Shown one piece after another: positions 34,101 through 43,588 of a DNA stretch of 64,000 nucleotides. Source of the stretch: an uncultured Erythrobacter sp. (lineage in GTDB: Bacteria; Pseudomonadota; Alphaproteobacteria; Sphingomonadales; Sphingomonadaceae); NCBI RefSeq assembly GCF_947502395.1, contig NZ_CANMZM010000003.1, positions 1 to 64,000 on the forward strand, read 5' to 3'. The notes beneath the pieces are model-generated. The model worked only from the letters and a program-made list of their open reading frames with translations, did not search any database and was not told the DNA's origin. Each line of letters begins with the position of its first letter. The first letter of the stretch is position 1. Position numbers and translations under genes: made by a program.

Positions 34101-37100
34101 GACAAGCTCGGCCGCAAGATTGCCGACGTCAATGAAAACCGCGAGATTGCCAGATATCGTTATGACAAGACCGGGCGGCTTGTTACAACTGTCAGGTATT
34201 ATGAGGCGGTAAGTGAAGCCAATCTCACAACACTAAGAAACCCCAACAACACACTTGAGATCGATGATATCCGGCCTGGTGGTCACATTGACGATATCTG
34301 GAGCTGGAATGTCTATGATGCCAAGGGCCGCGTCATCCAGACCATAAGCGGTGAAGGAGGGGTGAGCCGGCTTGAGTACGATCACGCCGATCGCCTCGTC
34401 AAAACAACCAATTATTACAATAAGCTTTCCCAGACACAGATTGACGGCTTCAAAAGTGCCGCGCCCACATCACTGGTGCTTCCTTCGACGCATAACAATG
34501 ACACAACCTCGCGCGTCTTCTATGATCGCGCTGGCCGCGTTGTCGGCGCTTTGGACGGTGAAGGCTATCTCACTGAAACCCGCTATGATGAAGCCGGGCA
34601 AAAGATCGAAGAGATCGCCTATGCCAAGCGCACCGATAGCGCGCATTGGGTCTCCGGCACATTCGGCGAGCTGCGCGAAAGTGCTGCACCTCATTCTGCG
34701 TCCAATCGGCGGATGCACTATGTCTATGACGGCCGCGTACTGCGTTATCAGATCGACCATGACGGGCGCGCGACCAGCTTCAAATACAACCGCGCGGGCA
34801 AGGTTACCGAGACGATCGTCTACGCCGCAGCAATCAACACCGGCGACACGACCTTTGACAGTGTAAAAGCGAAGCTGGCTACGGTTGCCAACTCAGCAAA
34901 TGACCGCAAGAGCACAAACGTTTATACCAATCGGGGCCAGGTATCTTACAGCACCGATCCGGCAGGTCTCCGCACCACCTACACTTATGACGCACGCGGA
35001 CAGGTGATCAAAACGGTGGTTGGAACGGATGCCAATGCGCGAACCACGCGCCATTGGTACACAAGCCAAGGAGCACTCAAATTTACTGTCGATCCCGAAG
35101 GCTACATAAAGCGCTTCGAATATGATCGGGAAGAACGGCTTACCGGCGTCAGAAGCGGGGCTAACAGGGTAAGCCCAGCCGACAATGCCAGCCTCAATCA
35201 CATGAGTAGCCTCCTGAACAACTCATCTGCTCAATCGGTTTATGAGAGTTATACTTATGATGCTGTCGGTCGTCGAAGCTCTGTAAGCAATGGAGAAGGC
35301 GACAAGACCGCAATCAAGTACAACCGCGCTGGGCTTCTTATCCACGAAGAGCATGGCGATGGTACTGTCGATGAAAACCAATCAATCACGGTCTACAATA
35401 ATGACGGAACCGTTAGATATCAGTCTTATGCGCGCGGTACCTCTGATCGTGTGGATACTCATTACTATTACGACGGCATTGGCAACGTCACCTCGGTCAA
35501 AGACCCTAACGGAAAGACAACCACCTATACCTACGACAAGCTTGGCCGCGTTCTTACAGAAACGAACCCTGAAGGCGGCGTAACCCGGTACGAGTACAAC
35601 GCTTTTGGTGAAGTGGTGAAGACCACCGATCCGCGCGGCAACTCCAGCTACACCTATTACGATAACTTGGGCCGCGTCACGAAGACGCGCGATGCTGAGA
35701 ATTACGTCACCGAGACCACCTATACGGTGTTTGGTGAGATCAAGAGCGTTACGCGGCGCTATAACAAGACCAGTAGCGCTGTGAGTACGACAACGCCGCC
35801 CAGCGTCTCTGCCCACAGCCTCGATGCGACGACGACGTTCGAATATGACAAGCGCGGACTCGTCACGAAGACCATCGATGCCGAAGGCCACTTCGAAACC
35901 TTCATCTACGACATCTACGGCAACCGTACGTCGGCGCGGGCCAAGTCTTGGAAGGAGGACAAGGTCCAAGGCTACGCAACCACATACACTTACGACAAGC
36001 GGGGCCTGCTGCTCTCCGAAACGCTGCCGATCTCTTCCTGGCGCAATGACGGAATTCAGGTCTCGGGCAACGTCACCAATCGCTACGAATATGATGCCCG
36101 CGGCAACCGCACCAAGATGATTGAGGCTTCAGGCCTCGTTGAACAGCGGGTCACCGAGTACAAATTCGACAAGGCCGATCGCCTTATCGAAACGATCTCG
36201 CCCACATTCCAGGGCACGTTGAACGAGCACATCAAATATGACGCTCGCGGCAACATTACCGAGACGATCGATGCAGCCGGTGCACGCACGTTGTTCTTCT
36301 ACGATGACCTTAATCGCAAGGTTGTCGAGATCAACGCTGTTGGGACATACACCCGCTACACTTATGACAAGAACTCCAATGTCACCAAAATCGAAGTCTT
36401 CGAGAACACAGTAGGTTTGCCCTCAAATGGCGGTGCCCTGAGCGAGGCACCGAACGCCCCTTCCGGCAGCGCCCGCGTCACGACCTTCACCTATGACGGT
36501 CTCAACCGGATGAAAACCAGCTCGATCGCTGGGGTGCGGACCGGATATTGGAACGGGTCCACCTCCAGTCCAAGCTGGACCACCACAACGGCTGCGATCA
36601 CGACGAGCTACCAATACGATGCCAATGGCAATGTGATTAAGCTGACCGATCCCAATGGCAACACGACCTGGAGCTATTACGACAAGCTTGGGCGCAAGAC
36701 AGCGCAGGTTGATGGCGAACGCTATCGCACCGATTGGAGTTACAACTCAGAAGGCAACGTAACACGCGAAACCCGCTATTCAAATCTCACTGCGACGCCG
36801 AACAGTACGACCGCCCCGCCGTCGGTAAGCGCGAATGGCACCAACGATCGCGTCACCAAGTTTGGCTATGACAGGAACGGAAACCGTCTGTTTGAGCAAC
36901 GTCTCTATGTACTTGTCCATGACGGCAATGGCAGTCAAACCAGTGTGCACTCGACGGTGAACTATCTCTACAACGGCCTTGGCCAAGTCGTTCGAAAGAC
37001 CGAGGCGACGGGCGATCAGGTTAACTACCGCTATGATGCCGGTGGACGGCTGGTCGAAGAGAAGCATGCGAGCTTCGCTTCTTACAATGGCACCGTTACC

Positions 37101-40100
37101 CCTGAGGTAGATTACTACTACAACGGTGTAGGTGATCTCTCCTTAACTATCGCGAGGGGGCAGAGTGGTGCCGCAGACCGGTGGACAAAATATGGCTATC
37201 AGAATGGCAAGCTACGTTGGGTTGATGACCCACATGGGTTCCGCACGCTCTTTTGGTACGACAGCGCTGGCCGCCAGACGAATGAATATTATGCCCGTGT
37301 GACGTCCAACGGATCGCTAGCTGCAGCGAACGATGGAAAACGGATGTTTTACGACAAGCTCGGCCGAGTGACGCTGAGTTTTGAGGCGACTTATAACGGT
37401 TCGACCTGGGGCGATGCAGGCCCACGGACCGTTACCACATACAACGCCTTTGGCGATGTGGAATCCATCGCCGTTGGTGGTCGCACTCAGACGGAGAACC
37501 AATACGATCTTGCAGGTCGCTTGACCGCCACAACAGCCGGTGACGGCGTGTGGAAGCATTTTGGCTATGACAAGAACGGCAATCAGACGGTTGCCATCAC
37601 GTCCGCAGGCTACAACACAGCTGGCAAGAGCTTTGACCATATGCGCGGACAGATCGGCCGCAGCGATGTCAACGCCACCTATACGCAATATGACAAGCGC
37701 GGCATGGCGACTAAGGTCGTCGAAGAAGGTCGTCAGCTTGGCGCTTCGACCGCAACGCTAACCAGTACCCGTGCCTACAACGCCTTTGGCGAGGTGATAA
37801 ATGAGTTCGACGCCAGAGGCGCCAAGATAGACTACGAATACAACACCATGGGCCGGATGACCAAGACCATCAACCCAACCGCCTCGATCACCAACGCAAA
37901 TGGTTCGGTCCAGTCGGTTCATCCGACCGAACACTATTTCTATGACAAGTCCGGCCGCCTCGTTGCATCCAAAGATGCCAATGGCAATCTGACCAGGCTC
38001 ACTCTGCTCGCAGGCAGCGGCTATGACGGTTCCGAAGCCTTGGTCACACAGACCCGGTATGAAGACGACGGCATCGTCCGAACTGAGTTCGACGTTCACG
38101 GCGATGCGCGCAAGATCATCGATCAGGTTGGACGCACAACGACCCAAACCTTCGACAAAATGGGCCGGGTCAAACAGATCAGTCACGCTGGTGGTTTGAT
38201 CGAATACATCACTTACGACGGTCTTGGCCAAGAGGTCTATCGCACCAATAATCACTATGGCTCTTCTGAAAAGCAGACCACGGATTACGATACGCAAGGC
38301 CGGGTGATCTCTACCCGCAGCTATGGCGGCGATGTCACCACCCACACCTACAGCTGGCAAAACAGCCTTGCGACCTCCGGTATGGGGACGTTCGGTGGAT
38401 GGCAGAAGGTCACACGCTACCTCAGCAACAACCGCACTCTGACAGAGCGAACCGATCTATTTGGCCGGCTTGTTTACAAGAATGACCTTGGCGGGCGCAC
38501 GACTACCTATGCCTATGACAAGGCAGGAAGGCAGACGTCGAGTTCGATTGGCGGATCGACCGCGACTTACACCTATTTCAACACCGGCCAGATTGCCACC
38601 AACACCAACCTTAACGGCGTTGCCACTTACCAGTATGATAAAGCGGGCAACCGCACGCTTGAGCAGCTGCGCCAAGCCGGCGTGCTGGTGAAGAACCAGA
38701 CCGCAAGCTACGATTTGCTGGGCCGCCTCACAAATTGGCGCGAGCACGGTACAAGCAAATCACCCGCAGCCCATGAAAACCACTATTACGACGCCAATGG
38801 CAATATCCGCCGTACGCAGTCTAGTTTTTATAGGCTGACAGCGACCGGCGCTACATTAGGCGCGGCTCAAACCAGAGACGACTGGTTCGCTTATGACAGC
38901 ATGAACCGCCTCGTTGTCGTGAATGGTATTCAATCGGGCAACAATGTCATCGCTCGGCGGATCAATGTTGGGAATGCCAACTCCCCAACCTCGGGCATCC
39001 CTAGCGGTGCCAGCTTGACCATTATGTACAACAAGGCGGGCGAGCGGGTCTCTCAATCGATCAAGACCACGCGGACTGTGTCTGAGTTTGTCGACATCTA
39101 TGACGCCCAAGGCAATGGGCAGTGGCTGTATTACGATGTCAATGAGACGCATAGGGAAAGCTACGTTTACAACTCTGCGGGACAGCTGGCTGAGATATGG
39201 AACCATGTGACAACGGACAGCACCACGTGGCAAAATCCGCCGTCACCTCCTCCTCCGCCCCCACCGCCGCCACCTCCTCCGGCGCCGACACCGGCACCAC
39301 CCCCACCACCGCCTCCGCCTCCTCCCCCGCCACCACCGGGCGGCGGTGGCGGCGGCGGAGGCGGTGGTGGGGGTGGTACAGATCCCAACATCAGCCTGCA
39401 CAGCATCGGCGGTCCGGCTTTGATCGGGATTGCCGGCCTCGATACGAGCGTCGACGATTTCGAACCCACGCAGCCAAGCCTGACGGCACCTTCCACCACC
39501 ACACCGGGCTCAGGCGGAAGCACGCAGCCATCGGTGCCCCCGGTCACAATCACTTCAGTCGCTCCAACGCAGCAGTCTTCAAACCCGCCGGGCAGCCGGG
39601 TCTCGTCATTCACCTATGACAAGATGGGCCGCCAGATCCGTCACCGGGACTTTAAAGGAAGCGGTTCGGTTTTCGACAAGCAGACCTTCTACAACACCAA
39701 GGGACAGGTCATTGAAGAGGATAGCAGCACCACCAACGCCTCAAATGACACCAATCGCCGCATCACGCGCTATGACTATGGCGTGGGCAGCAATTACGCG
39801 CTGGGCCAGGTCGTCCAGTCGGTCACCGATGGTTACAAGAATGGCGACGATTCCAGCCGATTGGATAGCGCGACCAAATACTTTTACCAATGGTATGACA
39901 GCGCAGTTCAGACGACGATCCAACACGACAAGCGCTACTCCAACCATTATCAGCACTCCATTGTTGGCAATGGCAGCGCGCGCGGCATGACGCAGGGTGC
40001 CAACCTCAACTCCTACCGCGGCTTCGATGTCGACTATACGACTACCAATACGCTGAATGCCTTCGGCCAGATTACCTATTCCCGGATCCGTGACGGCATT

Positions 40101-42932
40101 GCGAAAGACGTCAATTTCACCCTTGATGAGGCAGGGCAGGTCTTCCGCCGTCAGGAAAGCGAGCTCAGCCCCAGCGTTAGCCAGGTCGGCGCACCGGTCG
40201 AAGTGTGGTACCGCTATGGCGGGACTGAGATGGGCCGGACCAGCAACAATGGCACCGGCAATGTCTCCACTGTAAACTCGATCAGTGAGCGCACCGCGCG
40301 TCCGCATCACGAGGATTACACTGGAACCTTCCGTGGCGGCAAGAACAGCGGCAGCGGATACATCGACAGCACCGGCTTTGACCGCCTGAATTCTTACAAT
40401 CAGGGCTCTGGCGCAGGCACCTACACCGTGCGCGGAGGGGAGAACCTCAGCCAGATTGCGGCCAGCATCTATGGCGACAGCAATCTGTGGTACAAGATCG
40501 CCCAAGCCAATGGCCTATCGGGCAATGAAGCCCTGCCAGCAGGTCGCGAGCTCCGCCTACCCGCAGGCGTGGTCAAATCGACCCACAATGCGAACAGCTT
40601 CAAGCCCTACGATGCGGGCGAGGCGATTGGCGATCTCTCGCCGACAACACCGAAGCCATCGAAGAGCGCGAAATGCGGTGTCTTTGGGCAGATCTTGCTG
40701 GTGGCGATTGCCGTTGCAGTCACGATTGCAACGAAGGGCGCGTTCGCCAAATTTGCAGGCAGCCAAATCCTTGGTGGAGCGCTCGCAGGAGCGGCTGGTA
40801 GCGTTGCGAGCCAAGGCTTTGGGGTTGCTAGCGGGATCCAGGACAAATTCTCCTTCAAGAGCGTTGCCATGGCCGCCATCGGTGGCGGTGTCGGCGGCGC
40901 ACTTGGCGAAGGTGGACTGTTCGAGAAGGGTGTCTTCGGCAACGTCGGAAGCAATGCCCTCAAAGCAGGCCTGACCGCTGCGGCAGGCAGCGCCATCACT
41001 CAAGGCATTGGCGTGGCGACTGGCCTCCAAAGCAAGTTTAGTTTCGCAGGCGTGGCTGCGGCAGGTGTTGGAGTAGGCATTGCTAGCGCCGTTGGCGGAG
41101 CAATCGGCGGGGGAGCTGAGTACAACAGTGCTGGCGAGCTCACAAAAGCTGCAACTTTTGGTCACCAATTTGTGACAAACGCTGCCAGCGGGATCGCCAA
41201 TGCGGCTACACGTTCGGCAATCACAGGCAATAGCTTTGGTGACAGCCTGATTGTCGCAATTCCTGACATTATTGGGCAAGCCGTTGGAGGAACGCTGGGC
41301 GAGGCAGCTACTGTCCGCCCAACAATTGCTTACGACACTAGTGGGCTGCTGGGCGGGGACACGAGTGTCACTGGTCAAGCAAAGCGCTCTGCGAATGCCA
41401 GCGTCGAAGCATCCACTCAGCAGATCGCTGTGAACAATGCACAAGTAACTGAATCGCCAACCGCAAATGTCAATGCGCCAAGAGGCGCAATGATAGAAGA
41501 ATTTATCGCGTCGCGTGGCGACATCAGCACTCAAGAAGCTGACCTGATCCGCAGATCTCTTTCGAATGTGGATAATCCACAATTGGTGAACTCAGAGAAT
41601 CGATACAAATCTGAGACCATCCCACCAGAGATGGCCCAACAACTAGGGACATACTTCACCAATAACACCAATTTGGGAGAGGAATTTCTCACATTTGCCA
41701 ATGGCTTGCATGGCGAATTCGGGTTGTACGGGAATGGCTGGAATTCAGGTGATCTAGAGCAATGGAATAGCTTCGCTGCTGCCTATCGTGCGGATAGCGA
41801 GTCAGTCGGTTGGTCCTACCGCTATGAAGCCAGTGATATTGAGATCGCTTTTGGCGACTTTTTCGGAACGCCAGAGGGCATTGTAGTTGCCGGCGCAGTA
41901 GCCGAATACACCGGCGCTGATATGTTCGATTCAGACGGTGTCCTCGATGCAGTACGAGCACAGAATCCAGAACTCTATGATACCGGCCGGGCAGCAGGCT
42001 TTGCCGGTTCATTAATCGGCCCCAATGCGGCGCGTAGGGTTGGTCGAGAGATTGTTACCGAGGGTGCTGAGGCTGTCGGCAGAAGGAATGTCGACGATGC
42101 CTTGACTGGTGGGACAAGAGCCGCTCGCAGAGCGTGCTTCGCCGGCGGTACTCTCGTCCATACAAAGACAGGTTTGAAACCAATCGAGACAGTGCAGGTC
42201 GGCGATCTTGTATGGTCACGGTCAGAACACGACGTCGGTGCCCCAGCTTGGCGCCGAGTCATCGAGCATGGAATGACCGGTCAAAAGGAGATTTACGAAG
42301 TAGAGGTCTCGACTCCGAATGGCCGCGTCGAAACCTATCGGACCACCGAACTCCACCCATTCTGGGTCGAGGGATCAGGCGACGATGAGGGACGGTTTGT
42401 CGCTGCGGCTGATCTGAACACCGGAGACAGGCTGAGGCTCGCCGACGGCTCATCTGCATTTGTAGACGGAGTGAACAGAAGTTCAGATATCGAGCCGGTA
42501 TACAACTTCTCAGTTGACGGCTGGCATACCTATCACGTTGGCGAACTTGGCGTTTGGGTCCACAACGTTTGCTGGGACGATCTCCCCGTCCAGGTCAGAG
42601 ACGATCTCGCGTTACTGGGCGTAAAACGAGAAGGATTCAGACCACAAGGTTCCGCGGTCACACTCAATATTCGTATGATTGGTGAGCAAGACAGAACCCG
42701 CGTTAGCGCAATCAGAAGAACTATTCGTCATTTTAGTGGTAGTGACAGCGGAGTGGATCTTGTAACGGTTCGCTCGGGTCCAATCATCAATCCGCGCATA
42801 GCCGACCGACTGCAGAATCATGTGGCAGACGGCTCTCAATATCTTGGGTTCAATGTGACGAGAACCGCGCCACAGCACTTGAATGGTAGAGATTACCCGT
42901 CATACATGCTGCAATGGTTCAGGACGAATTGA
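31188..42932 (+). CDS. Giant RHS/YD-repeat polymorphic toxin with LysM and Hint domains
   Basis: A 3914-residue protein. Order: N-terminal RHS start (ENVSVNAATGNLVINRRDEF), YD repeats (Y-x-Y-D-x-x-G-R) to about residue 410, two tandem beta-sandwich inserts resembling carbohydrate-binding modules at about 415-740, YD repeats to about 2680, a Pro-rich then Gly-rich tract at about 2685-2733, a few more YD repeats, a LysM domain at about 3077-3123, an Ala/Gly-rich hydrophobic stretch at about 3165-3320, and a Hint domain at 3650-3793 (CFAGGTLVHTKTG, TTELHPFWV, ending VHN). The last 121 residues (3794-3914) match nothing I recognise and are the toxin candidate. No clear signal peptide is visible, so the export route is uncertain. 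RHS shells encapsulate the toxin, and Hint can release it by self-cleavage. GGAG precedes ATG. Confidence 0.9.
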   Translation: MTAIFTGLGAGLERGSANILGGAGQIGGKALGRAGENVSVNAATGNLVINRRDEFLTGRGLDLGVSRTYNSIIDAHDGDNGDQWQQSTHRRIFDITGQQNQSGSTIKRQGADGSVITYSWNSSYGAYVSTDGSGAFDTIQKVGSNWVWRDGATKVKETYAASGTNNWRIISQRDSDGHGLTFSYVGTKLDKVTTANGEWIKYHYEGANVRRIETGYKDGSTDKTLSRVWYNYDSLNRLESVTTDLTPEDSSGSDGNVYIVNYGYHGNTNRVATIGQTDGAHLAITYNSDGKVTHLNQTAASGEIRQTRIDYGPGWASITHPDGTTNNLYYDSKGQLGQINFVGPQSGDPVTTNYFTYDADGNVLTVRDQNLKTTKYTYDDRGQRTSSTDPLGRTIVYQYDDQGNLVRESELFSDLLAHPREFLTQSSNGSPEAASALHGDWALQNGIATQATDGYIWAGITAKSVITAQTGHTYTVTAEVKIDGGTYDPSQGSPFGLGFITLDSGYGRVAHKANWPSPASVSSTILDNGWVRFDYTYKATAADTYLRPHFYRRPSLGGNGTLSVRNFSLSSGNDENTLARNWDRFADITSKPTTNLSHGTEGQSPSEAWQLGSYWTFQDGVASKATGTDQWGGIGTRELIVGEVGKTYKIYADVKIEGGTYDSSKSVPLAMGFVTLDGDYNRVSHRNYAASASDVFNKGWVRIEYTYTATESEKFLRPYIYQRHSLGGNGTLSIRNFHAEPAHDVAIGRELEQTRYVYDSENHLRYVINGGGEVTEYRYNSDGTLYYKSEYPEHTYSTGTGIPTLAEMDTWRNGLADRQSARGIKYTYDARGNLKETLDYGYAASNGGGTTTEDYTRKYLTYDQAGRLLRSNYYGEIGETYIYDGMGRVIASTDGAGETTNFVFEDAQTRTVISNTLGAVTTNTYNKAGELISQTNSGSYDHTGTSSYKYDKMGRLRMETDETGNEKYYLYDKLGRKIADVNENREIARYRYDKTGRLVTTVRYYEAVSEANLTTLRNPNNTLEIDDIRPGGHIDDIWSWNVYDAKGRVIQTISGEGGVSRLEYDHADRLVKTTNYYNKLSQTQIDGFKSAAPTSLVLPSTHNNDTTSRVFYDRAGRVVGALDGEGYLTETRYDEAGQKIEEIAYAKRTDSAHWVSGTFGELRESAAPHSASNRRMHYVYDGRVLRYQIDHDGRATSFKYNRAGKVTETIVYAAAINTGDTTFDSVKAKLATVANSANDRKSTNVYTNRGQVSYSTDPAGLRTTYTYDARGQVIKTVVGTDANARTTRHWYTSQGALKFTVDPEGYIKRFEYDREERLTGVRSGANRVSPADNASLNHMSSLLNNSSAQSVYESYTYDAVGRRSSVSNGEGDKTAIKYNRAGLLIHEEHGDGTVDENQSITVYNNDGTVRYQSYARGTSDRVDTHYYYDGIGNVTSVKDPNGKTTTYTYDKLGRVLTETNPEGGVTRYEYNAFGEVVKTTDPRGNSSYTYYDNLGRVTKTRDAENYVTETTYTVFGEIKSVTRRYNKTSSAVSTTTPPSVSAHSLDATTTFEYDKRGLVTKTIDAEGHFETFIYDIYGNRTSARAKSWKEDKVQGYATTYTYDKRGLLLSETLPISSWRNDGIQVSGNVTNRYEYDARGNRTKMIEASGLVEQRVTEYKFDKADRLIETISPTFQGTLNEHIKYDARGNITETIDAAGARTLFFYDDLNRKVVEINAVGTYTRYTYDKNSNVTKIEVFENTVGLPSNGGALSEAPNAPSGSARVTTFTYDGLNRMKTSSIAGVRTGYWNGSTSSPSWTTTTAAITTSYQYDANGNVIKLTDPNGNTTWSYYDKLGRKTAQVDGERYRTDWSYNSEGNVTRETRYSNLTATPNSTTAPPSVSANGTNDRVTKFGYDRNGNRLFEQRLYVLVHDGNGSQTSVHSTVNYLYNGLGQVVRKTEATGDQVNYRYDAGGRLVEEKHASFASYNGTVTPEVDYYYNGVGDLSLTIARGQSGAADRWTKYGYQNGKLRWVDDPHGFRTLFWYDSAGRQTNEYYARVTSNGSLAAANDGKRMFYDKLGRVTLSFEATYNGSTWGDAGPRTVTTYNAFGDVESIAVGGRTQTENQYDLAGRLTATTAGDGVWKHFGYDKNGNQTVAITSAGYNTAGKSFDHMRGQIGRSDVNATYTQYDKRGMATKVVEEGRQLGASTATLTSTRAYNAFGEVINEFDARGAKIDYEYNTMGRMTKTINPTASITNANGSVQSVHPTEHYFYDKSGRLVASKDANGNLTRLTLLAGSGYDGSEALVTQTRYEDDGIVRTEFDVHGDARKIIDQVGRTTTQTFDKMGRVKQISHAGGLIEYITYDGLGQEVYRTNNHYGSSEKQTTDYDTQGRVISTRSYGGDVTTHTYSWQNSLATSGMGTFGGWQKVTRYLSNNRTLTERTDLFGRLVYKNDLGGRTTTYAYDKAGRQTSSSIGGSTATYTYFNTGQIATNTNLNGVATYQYDKAGNRTLEQLRQAGVLVKNQTASYDLLGRLTNWREHGTSKSPAAHENHYYDANGNIRRTQSSFYRLTATGATLGAAQTRDDWFAYDSMNRLVVVNGIQSGNNVIARRINVGNANSPTSGIPSGASLTIMYNKAGERVSQSIKTTRTVSEFVDIYDAQGNGQWLYYDVNETHRESYVYNSAGQLAEIWNHVTTDSTTWQNPPSPPPPPPPPPPPPAPTPAPPPPPPPPPPPPPPGGGGGGGGGGGGGTDPNISLHSIGGPALIGIAGLDTSVDDFEPTQPSLTAPSTTTPGSGGSTQPSVPPVTITSVAPTQQSSNPPGSRVSSFTYDKMGRQIRHRDFKGSGSVFDKQTFYNTKGQVIEEDSSTTNASNDTNRRITRYDYGVGSNYALGQVVQSVTDGYKNGDDSSRLDSATKYFYQWYDSAVQTTIQHDKRYSNHYQHSIVGNGSARGMTQGANLNSYRGFDVDYTTTNTLNAFGQITYSRIRDGIAKDVNFTLDEAGQVFRRQESELSPSVSQVGAPVEVWYRYGGTEMGRTSNNGTGNVSTVNSISERTARPHHEDYTGTFRGGKNSGSGYIDSTGFDRLNSYNQGSGAGTYTVRGGENLSQIAASIYGDSNLWYKIAQANGLSGNEALPAGRELRLPAGVVKSTHNANSFKPYDAGEAIGDLSPTTPKPSKSAKCGVFGQILLVAIAVAVTIATKGAFAKFAGSQILGGALAGAAGSVASQGFGVASGIQDKFSFKSVAMAAIGGGVGGALGEGGLFEKGVFGNVGSNALKAGLTAAAGSAITQGIGVATGLQSKFSFAGVAAAGVGVGIASAVGGAIGGGAEYNSAGELTKAATFGHQFVTNAASGIANAATRSAITGNSFGDSLIVAIPDIIGQAVGGTLGEAATVRPTIAYDTSGLLGGDTSVTGQAKRSANASVEASTQQIAVNNAQVTESPTANVNAPRGAMIEEFIASRGDISTQEADLIRRSLSNVDNPQLVNSENRYKSETIPPEMAQQLGTYFTNNTNLGEEFLTFANGLHGEFGLYGNGWNSGDLEQWNSFAAAYRADSESVGWSYRYEASDIEIAFGDFFGTPEGIVVAGAVAEYTGADMFDSDGVLDAVRAQNPELYDTGRAAGFAGSLIGPNAARRVGREIVTEGAEAVGRRNVDDALTGGTRAARRACFAGGTLVHTKTGLKPIETVQVGDLVWSRSEHDVGAPAWRRVIEHGMTGQKEIYEVEVSTPNGRVETYRTTELHPFWVEGSGDDEGRFVAAADLNTGDRLRLADGSSAFVDGVNRSSDIEPVYNFSVDGWHTYHVGELGVWVHNVCWDDLPVQVRDDLALLGVKREGFRPQGSAVTLNIRMIGEQDRTRVSAIRRTIRHFSGSDSGVDLVTVRSGPIINPRIADRLQNHVADGSQYLGFNVTRTAPQHLNGRDYPSYMLQWFRTN

Positions 42933-42934
42933 GA

Positions 42935-43330
42935 ATGATAAGAGGCATCGATCAAACTGAAAGATCTCGACGGCATACGTTCTTGATGCAGAAATTCGAC
43001 GAACTTTGTCTTGGACAGTTTAACATGATGGCGGCAACAAGCGAAAACGAAGCCAATATTGTCACGGCAATTAGTGAGGTTATCGAAGAACCAATAGGCA
43101 TCTATAGTTCAACCAACAAAGATGAATGGTTATCACTCAGCTGCACGCAAATTGCGGCAAAGTCAGGTGTCAGATTTATGTCGATTCCTCTCGACGAGGC
43201 GGCTTCCAAGGTGATCTTCACAGTTGATGGAAACGTCATCCTTCAGACCGATGAATTTCGTTTGAAACCTATGGTCGCCGACAACCTTAAAGGACTATTT
43301 TTCGAGTTCGTAACGCTTGTTGATGACTAG
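42935..43330 (+). CDS. Probable immunity protein for the RHS toxin
   Basis: A 131-residue acidic soluble protein beginning MIRGIDQTERSRRHTFLMQK, with no recognised family. It starts 2 bp after the toxin stop; a longer form from ATG 42914 would add 7 residues and overlap the toxin gene. The shorter form is preferred because AGGA lies 10 bases before it. Small size, immediate position behind a polymorphic toxin tip, and base composition that is more AT-rich than the RHS body but similar to the toxin tip all fit a cognate immunity gene. This is inference from context; binding has not been shown. Confidence 0.7.
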   Translation: MIRGIDQTERSRRHTFLMQKFDELCLGQFNMMAATSENEANIVTAISEVIEEPIGIYSSTNKDEWLSLSCTQIAAKSGVRFMSIPLDEAASKVIFTVDGNVILQTDEFRLKPMVADNLKGLFFEFVTLVDD

Positions 43331-43588
43331 CTCTTGAAGATCAATTGTGGTGCGGGCGTCAATCGACGAACTAGGGAGAAAAAGGAATTGGTGCTTGAAC
43401 AATTGAGTACCACTCATTTTCCTACACTTCCCAGCCCTGCTACCCAGCAGCGATGAGCTGTCACCTCCCCACACCCACTCAATCGCTTTTTCCGATAAAA
43501 ACACCCCGTACTGATCGAGAGGATTTTAACCCTTAGACAGTGTCTCAAGTGTCTCAAACGGCACCATCGGCATTCCGCGCGCGCAATG
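43331..43588. other. Region after the immunity gene, no gene seen
   Basis: AT-rich sequence with no credible reading frame or family motif. It separates the toxin/immunity pair from a degraded nucleotidyltransferase. No second orphan toxin tip was recognised here, although these often follow RHS genes. Confidence 0.4.

Noticed and set aside
39167..39613. Minus-strand frame that also encodes poly-Pro and poly-Gly
   Set aside because: This follows automatically from CCN and GGN runs being complementary; it is not an independent gene.
40557..41582. Minus-strand open frame of 341 codons opposite the RHS C-terminal part
   Set aside because: Cys/Ser/Arg-rich antisense frame of the Ala/Gly-rich region, with no family pattern.
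42135..42566. Intein interpretation of the Hint domain (protein splicing)
   Set aside because: The residue after the terminal Asn is Val rather than Cys, Ser or Thr, and the flanks are not halves of a known enzyme; cleavage in a polymorphic toxin fits better.
31188..42932. CRISPR-like or DNA-level tandem repeat array in the RHS gene
   Set aside because: The periodicity is at protein level (YD repeats); nucleotide copies are too divergent and the spacing is irregular.
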